Below, in pieces: positions 61,822-64,000 of a DNA stretch of 64,000 bases. The notes under the pieces were generated by a model. It was given only the letters and a program-made list of their open reading frames with translations. It did not search any database and was not told the DNA's origin. Source of the stretch: Actinoplanes lutulentus (GTDB lineage: Bacteria > Actinomycetota > Actinomycetes > Mycobacteriales > Micromonosporaceae); NCBI RefSeq assembly GCF_003259845.1, contig NZ_QLMJ01000020.1:62001-126000 (forward strand), given 5' to 3'. The translations under genes and the position numbers were made by a program. The number at the start of each line of letters is the position of its first letter. Within the stretch, counting starts at the first letter, position 1.

Positions 61822-62154
61822 TCACCACGTGAGAGTGCCCATCTCCGGATGTACGGACAGGTCGTCGCGGATCCGGCGGATGTGTGCGACCGCCTGGTCT
61901 ATTAGGTGATCAACGACGGTGCCCTCCGCGACGTTTAGGCGCACCTCCAGCGCACGCGCGATCCCGAGCTCGTCAAGGTGACGCCTTCGCCTCTCGGTGA
62001 CGATGTCGCCGGTTCGGCTGGGCATTGAGCGGTTGATCCAGAATGGGCTCGGCCAGGCGACAGGCGCTCGGGCCGTCAAACGGGTACCTTGGTCGCCGGG
62101 GATGAGTGCCCAGTAGTCAACGTCGTACCCGACCCAGAACTCGTGGTCAAACAC
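61822..62154 (-). CDS. Hypothetical small protein
   Basis: GTG 62154 lies two bases after the upstream stop and gives a 110-residue protein; the longer frame to 62250 overlaps the nuclease. It has FDHEFWVGYDVDYWALIPGD, APVAWPSPFWINRSMPSRTG, then a helical tail ending HPEMGTLTW. No domain recognised. Paired with the PD-(D/E)XK gene, it could be its partner or regulator. Confidence 0.5.
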   Translation of the reverse strand: MFDHEFWVGYDVDYWALIPGDQGTRLTARAPVAWPSPFWINRSMPSRTGDIVTERRRRHLDELGIARALEVRLNVAEGTVVDHLIDQAVAHIRRIRDDLSVHPEMGTLTW

Positions 62155-62156
62155 GG

Positions 62157-62903
62157 TTACCCGACGTAAACCTGATCGCCCCGGTCTCGAATGGTGCTGA
62201 CCTTGTGGGAAACGCCGGCGTTTGTTAGACGGCCCGAGAGTCGCTCGCACATCCGGCGAGCGATCCGCACAACCTGAGCAGTGGTCCGGCCGACTGCCGC
62301 ATCACGCACCATCTCGGTGAACGGCACGAACTCGGTGACCTCCTCTACCTCCGCGGCTAAAGCAACCAGCTCATCGAACCGCTTGCCGTCGTCGTCGGCG
62401 ACATCGTTCAGGAATCGGTTCCACGCCACCAGCAGGACAGCCTTCCCGCCGGCCGTTCCATGCCACACCCCGCCGCGTTCAGTGATCGGCACCCCAAGCT
62501 GGTGCTGCACTTCGGCCGCGAGGGCAGCGGGTAACGGGTCTCGCGTCACAAACACCAACAATCCGTCGCCCGCCGCCGCATCCAGGCGACGCTGAGCCTG
62601 ATCCTCCGACGTCAACGCGGAGTCGACCTTCGTCTCGATCACCGCGAGGTGCTGGCCGTTCCGAGACACCTTGAAATCGAAGAACGACCGTTTGCCGGTC
62701 ACCGGATCGGCCAGGTACGCCTCGCGCTCGATGAATGATCCGCTCAGACCACGATCGCCGAGTCGCCCCAAGGTCTTCAGAAACGCTGCAGCGATCGCAT
62801 GGTCCCCGTCGAGCACAGACTGGAGTGCGTTGTTGGTGGAGATCTCCGGAGCACCGGACGACCGGATCAGATGACGAAGGGCTTGGTATTTCGGCCATCT
62901 TGC
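62157..62903 (-). pseudogene. PD-(D/E)XK nuclease-like gene, 5' truncated
   Basis: A 219-residue frame starts at GTG 62816, but protein-like sequence runs further upstream in the same frame to 62903 (KYQALRHLIRSSGAPEISTN, NALQSVLDGDH) and then meets a stop without a start codon. So the N-terminus has been lost at about 62905. The core RSFFDFKVSRNGQHLAVIET holds the Asp, and ETKVDS supplies the Glu and Lys, like the PDDEXK-4 family of nucleases, often phage or defence linked. An IS701-type fragment lies beyond the break. Confidence 0.65.
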
Positions 62904-63109
62904 TCAGTTGCAATGGCAAGCGGTCCAGAGGACGCTGCTAGTACTCCGGCAGGAGATCCGTTCTGAGCTGTGGTGACGGTGTGGTTTGTCCGTGGACAGC
63001 AAGCAGCCACCGTCGAGTCTCAGCGGTTGTGTGGACTACCGAAAACGCGGCGGTGGCTGCCGCCTACAGAGTAGACGCTTAGCGATGGTCTGAGCTGTTC
63101 AGCGACCTG

Positions 63110-63625
63110 ATGGACACGATCGAGGCACGCTTCACCCGGCCTGAGCCCCGGCGCCGGGTCCGCGATTTCGTCGCCGGTTTGTTGGCGCCGCTGCCGGTCA
63201 AGAACTGCTGGACGCTCGCCGAGCACGCCGGCGACGACGGCCCCGGCGGGATGCAGGACCTGATCGGCCGCGCCAGCTGGGACGACGCCTTGGTCCGTGC
63301 TGACGTCCGGGACTTCGTGACGGCCCGGCTCGGGCATCCGGACGGGGTGTTGCTGGTTGACGAGACCGGCGATCTGAAGAAGGGCACCCAGGCTGTCGGG
63401 GTGCAACGGCAGTACTCCGGAACGGCCGGGAAGATCGAGAACTGCCAGCTCGCAGTACATCTGTCCTATGCCTCACCACTCGGGCACACTCTGGTCGACG
63501 TCGCGCTCTACCTGCCGAAATCCTGGACCGATGACCCGCAAAGACGTACGCAAGCAGGGGTCCCTGATTCCGCCGCCTCTTACTCGTGTCCGGAGCGCTC
63601 TGCCGAGCGTTCGGACGCCGGCTGA
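63110..63625 (+). pseudogene. IS701-family transposase fragment
   Basis: The frame reads RFTRPEPRRRVRDFVAGLLA, KNCWTLAEHAGDDGPGGMQD, HPDGVLLVDETGDLKKGTQA and VGVQRQYSGTAGKIENCQLA, as in IS701/IS4-type transposases, including the first catalytic Asp in LLVDETG. It breaks off after DDPQRRTQAGVP with unrelated sequence. Sequence before ATG 63110 (SELFSDLM) fits the transposase too but meets a stop, so both ends are damaged. Confidence 0.8.
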
Positions 63626-63891
63626 CCTCGCCCCAGTTTCAGGAGTTGTCTTGGGCTCGCCTTGTCGGTGGGTCGGTATCCGTGGTTGGAACTGGCGAGC
63701 AGCTCGACGGGCTGATCTCCGCGAGGCGGGTCCCACTGCTTAGCAGTGCCGCACAGTGCTGAGCGCTCGAAGGTGCCGACCACTGCCTAGCGGTTCAACC
63801 GGGGAGCTTGGGCATTCCACCCTTACGGTGGCCTTCCTTGTGCTTGCCTAAGAGGTGAATAAGTGCACGACGACGGCGAAGGCTGAAGACT

Positions 63892-64000
63892 GTGGCCGAG
63901 TCCTTCCGGGATGTCTTGGGGCAGCTTTTTAAAGCTCGTTTCCCTCTGCTTTACATCGAATCTTTCGAGGAGCAGCGGGTTATCGCGGAAGTTACTGCCG
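63892..64000 (+). CDS. AAA+ ATPase, start only (3' partial)
   Basis: GTG 63892 starts a frame that runs off the window: VAESFRDVLGQLFKARFPLL, YIESFEEQRVIAEVTA. It matches the N-terminus of Ycf46-like AAA ATPases, in which LxxLIRARYPLIYIxSxEExRV precedes the P-loop domain. The Walker motifs lie beyond the edge, so the call rests on 36 residues. The 260 bases before it show no gene. Confidence 0.6.
   Translation, partial: MAESFRDVLGQLFKARFPLLYIESFEEQRVIAEVTA

Noticed and set aside
1-64000. CRISPR array
   Set aside because: No regularly spaced repeats were found on reading; the tandem repeats seen are two-copy operators or direct repeats.

Overview
The window is high-G+C actinomycete DNA. The evidence is heavy use of GTG starts, GTGA/ATGA stop-start overlaps, actinobacterial protein families (Replic_Relax, PrgI/SCO6880-like, BTAD-LysM Tad proteins, FxLD lanthipeptide) and few strong -10 boxes. 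No rRNA, tRNA, CRISPR array or core housekeeping operon was found. It reads as a mosaic accessory region of a chromosome or a large plasmid. Genus cannot be set from what is visible; families common in Micromonosporaceae and Streptosporangiales dominate.

Layout. (1) 1-8919: one tightly overlapped operon for a type IV secretion/conjugation apparatus (membrane channel, PrgI-like, VirB4-like ATPase, membrane accessory, TraG/VirD4-like ATPase, Replic_Relax protein, lytic M23 enzyme). (2) 9188-15118: strong terminators and a string of small unknown proteins, several with Cys/His knuckles, ending in a helix-turn-helix protein. (3) 15316-18917: a divergent pair, a large unknown protein and a pentapeptide-repeat membrane protein. 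(4) 19133-31708: a complete-looking Tad/Flp pilus locus (TadA, TadB, TadC, Flp pilin, three TadE/TadG-type proteins, TadZ-like, CpaB-like, secreted PKD-like protein, lipoprotein, LysM-BTAD protein), with two winged-helix regulators and a prepilin peptidase divergent from it. (5) 31825-33985: WXG-type exported protein and small membrane proteins. (6) 34751-40942: an FxLD-type lanthipeptide locus (XRE regulator, 5-FCL-like enzyme, two PCMT-type methyltransferases, precursor) whose dehydratase survives only as a frameshifted N-terminal stub. (7) 41055-45252: a lower-G+C restriction-modification island: BsuBI/PstI-type adenine methylase and endonuclease plus a divergent HhH/zinc/PD-(D/E)XK protein. 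(8) 45672-48616: a second VirD4-like coupling ATPase carrying a DnaJ-type C-terminal domain. (9) 48690-64000: IS3, IS5 and IS701 debris, two integrase stubs, and cargo including a CoiA-like nuclease, a 701-aa unknown protein, a GIY-YIG-like protein, a protein with a DnaA-domain-I-like segment, an HNH nuclease, a 5'-truncated PD-(D/E)XK nuclease, and the first codons of an AAA+ ATPase.

How parts fit. Blocks 1 and 8 suggest conjugative mobility. Blocks 7 and 9 look like defence and maintenance cargo. Block 4 would build surface pili through which cells attach. The broken lanthipeptide, nuclease and integrase genes show repeated insertion and deletion, with decay increasing towards the right end. 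The most unusual signals are the coupling protein with a DnaJ domain, the three-part nuclease beside the BsuBI/PstI pair, and the protein with a DnaA-I-like segment beside a perfect 16-bp palindrome.
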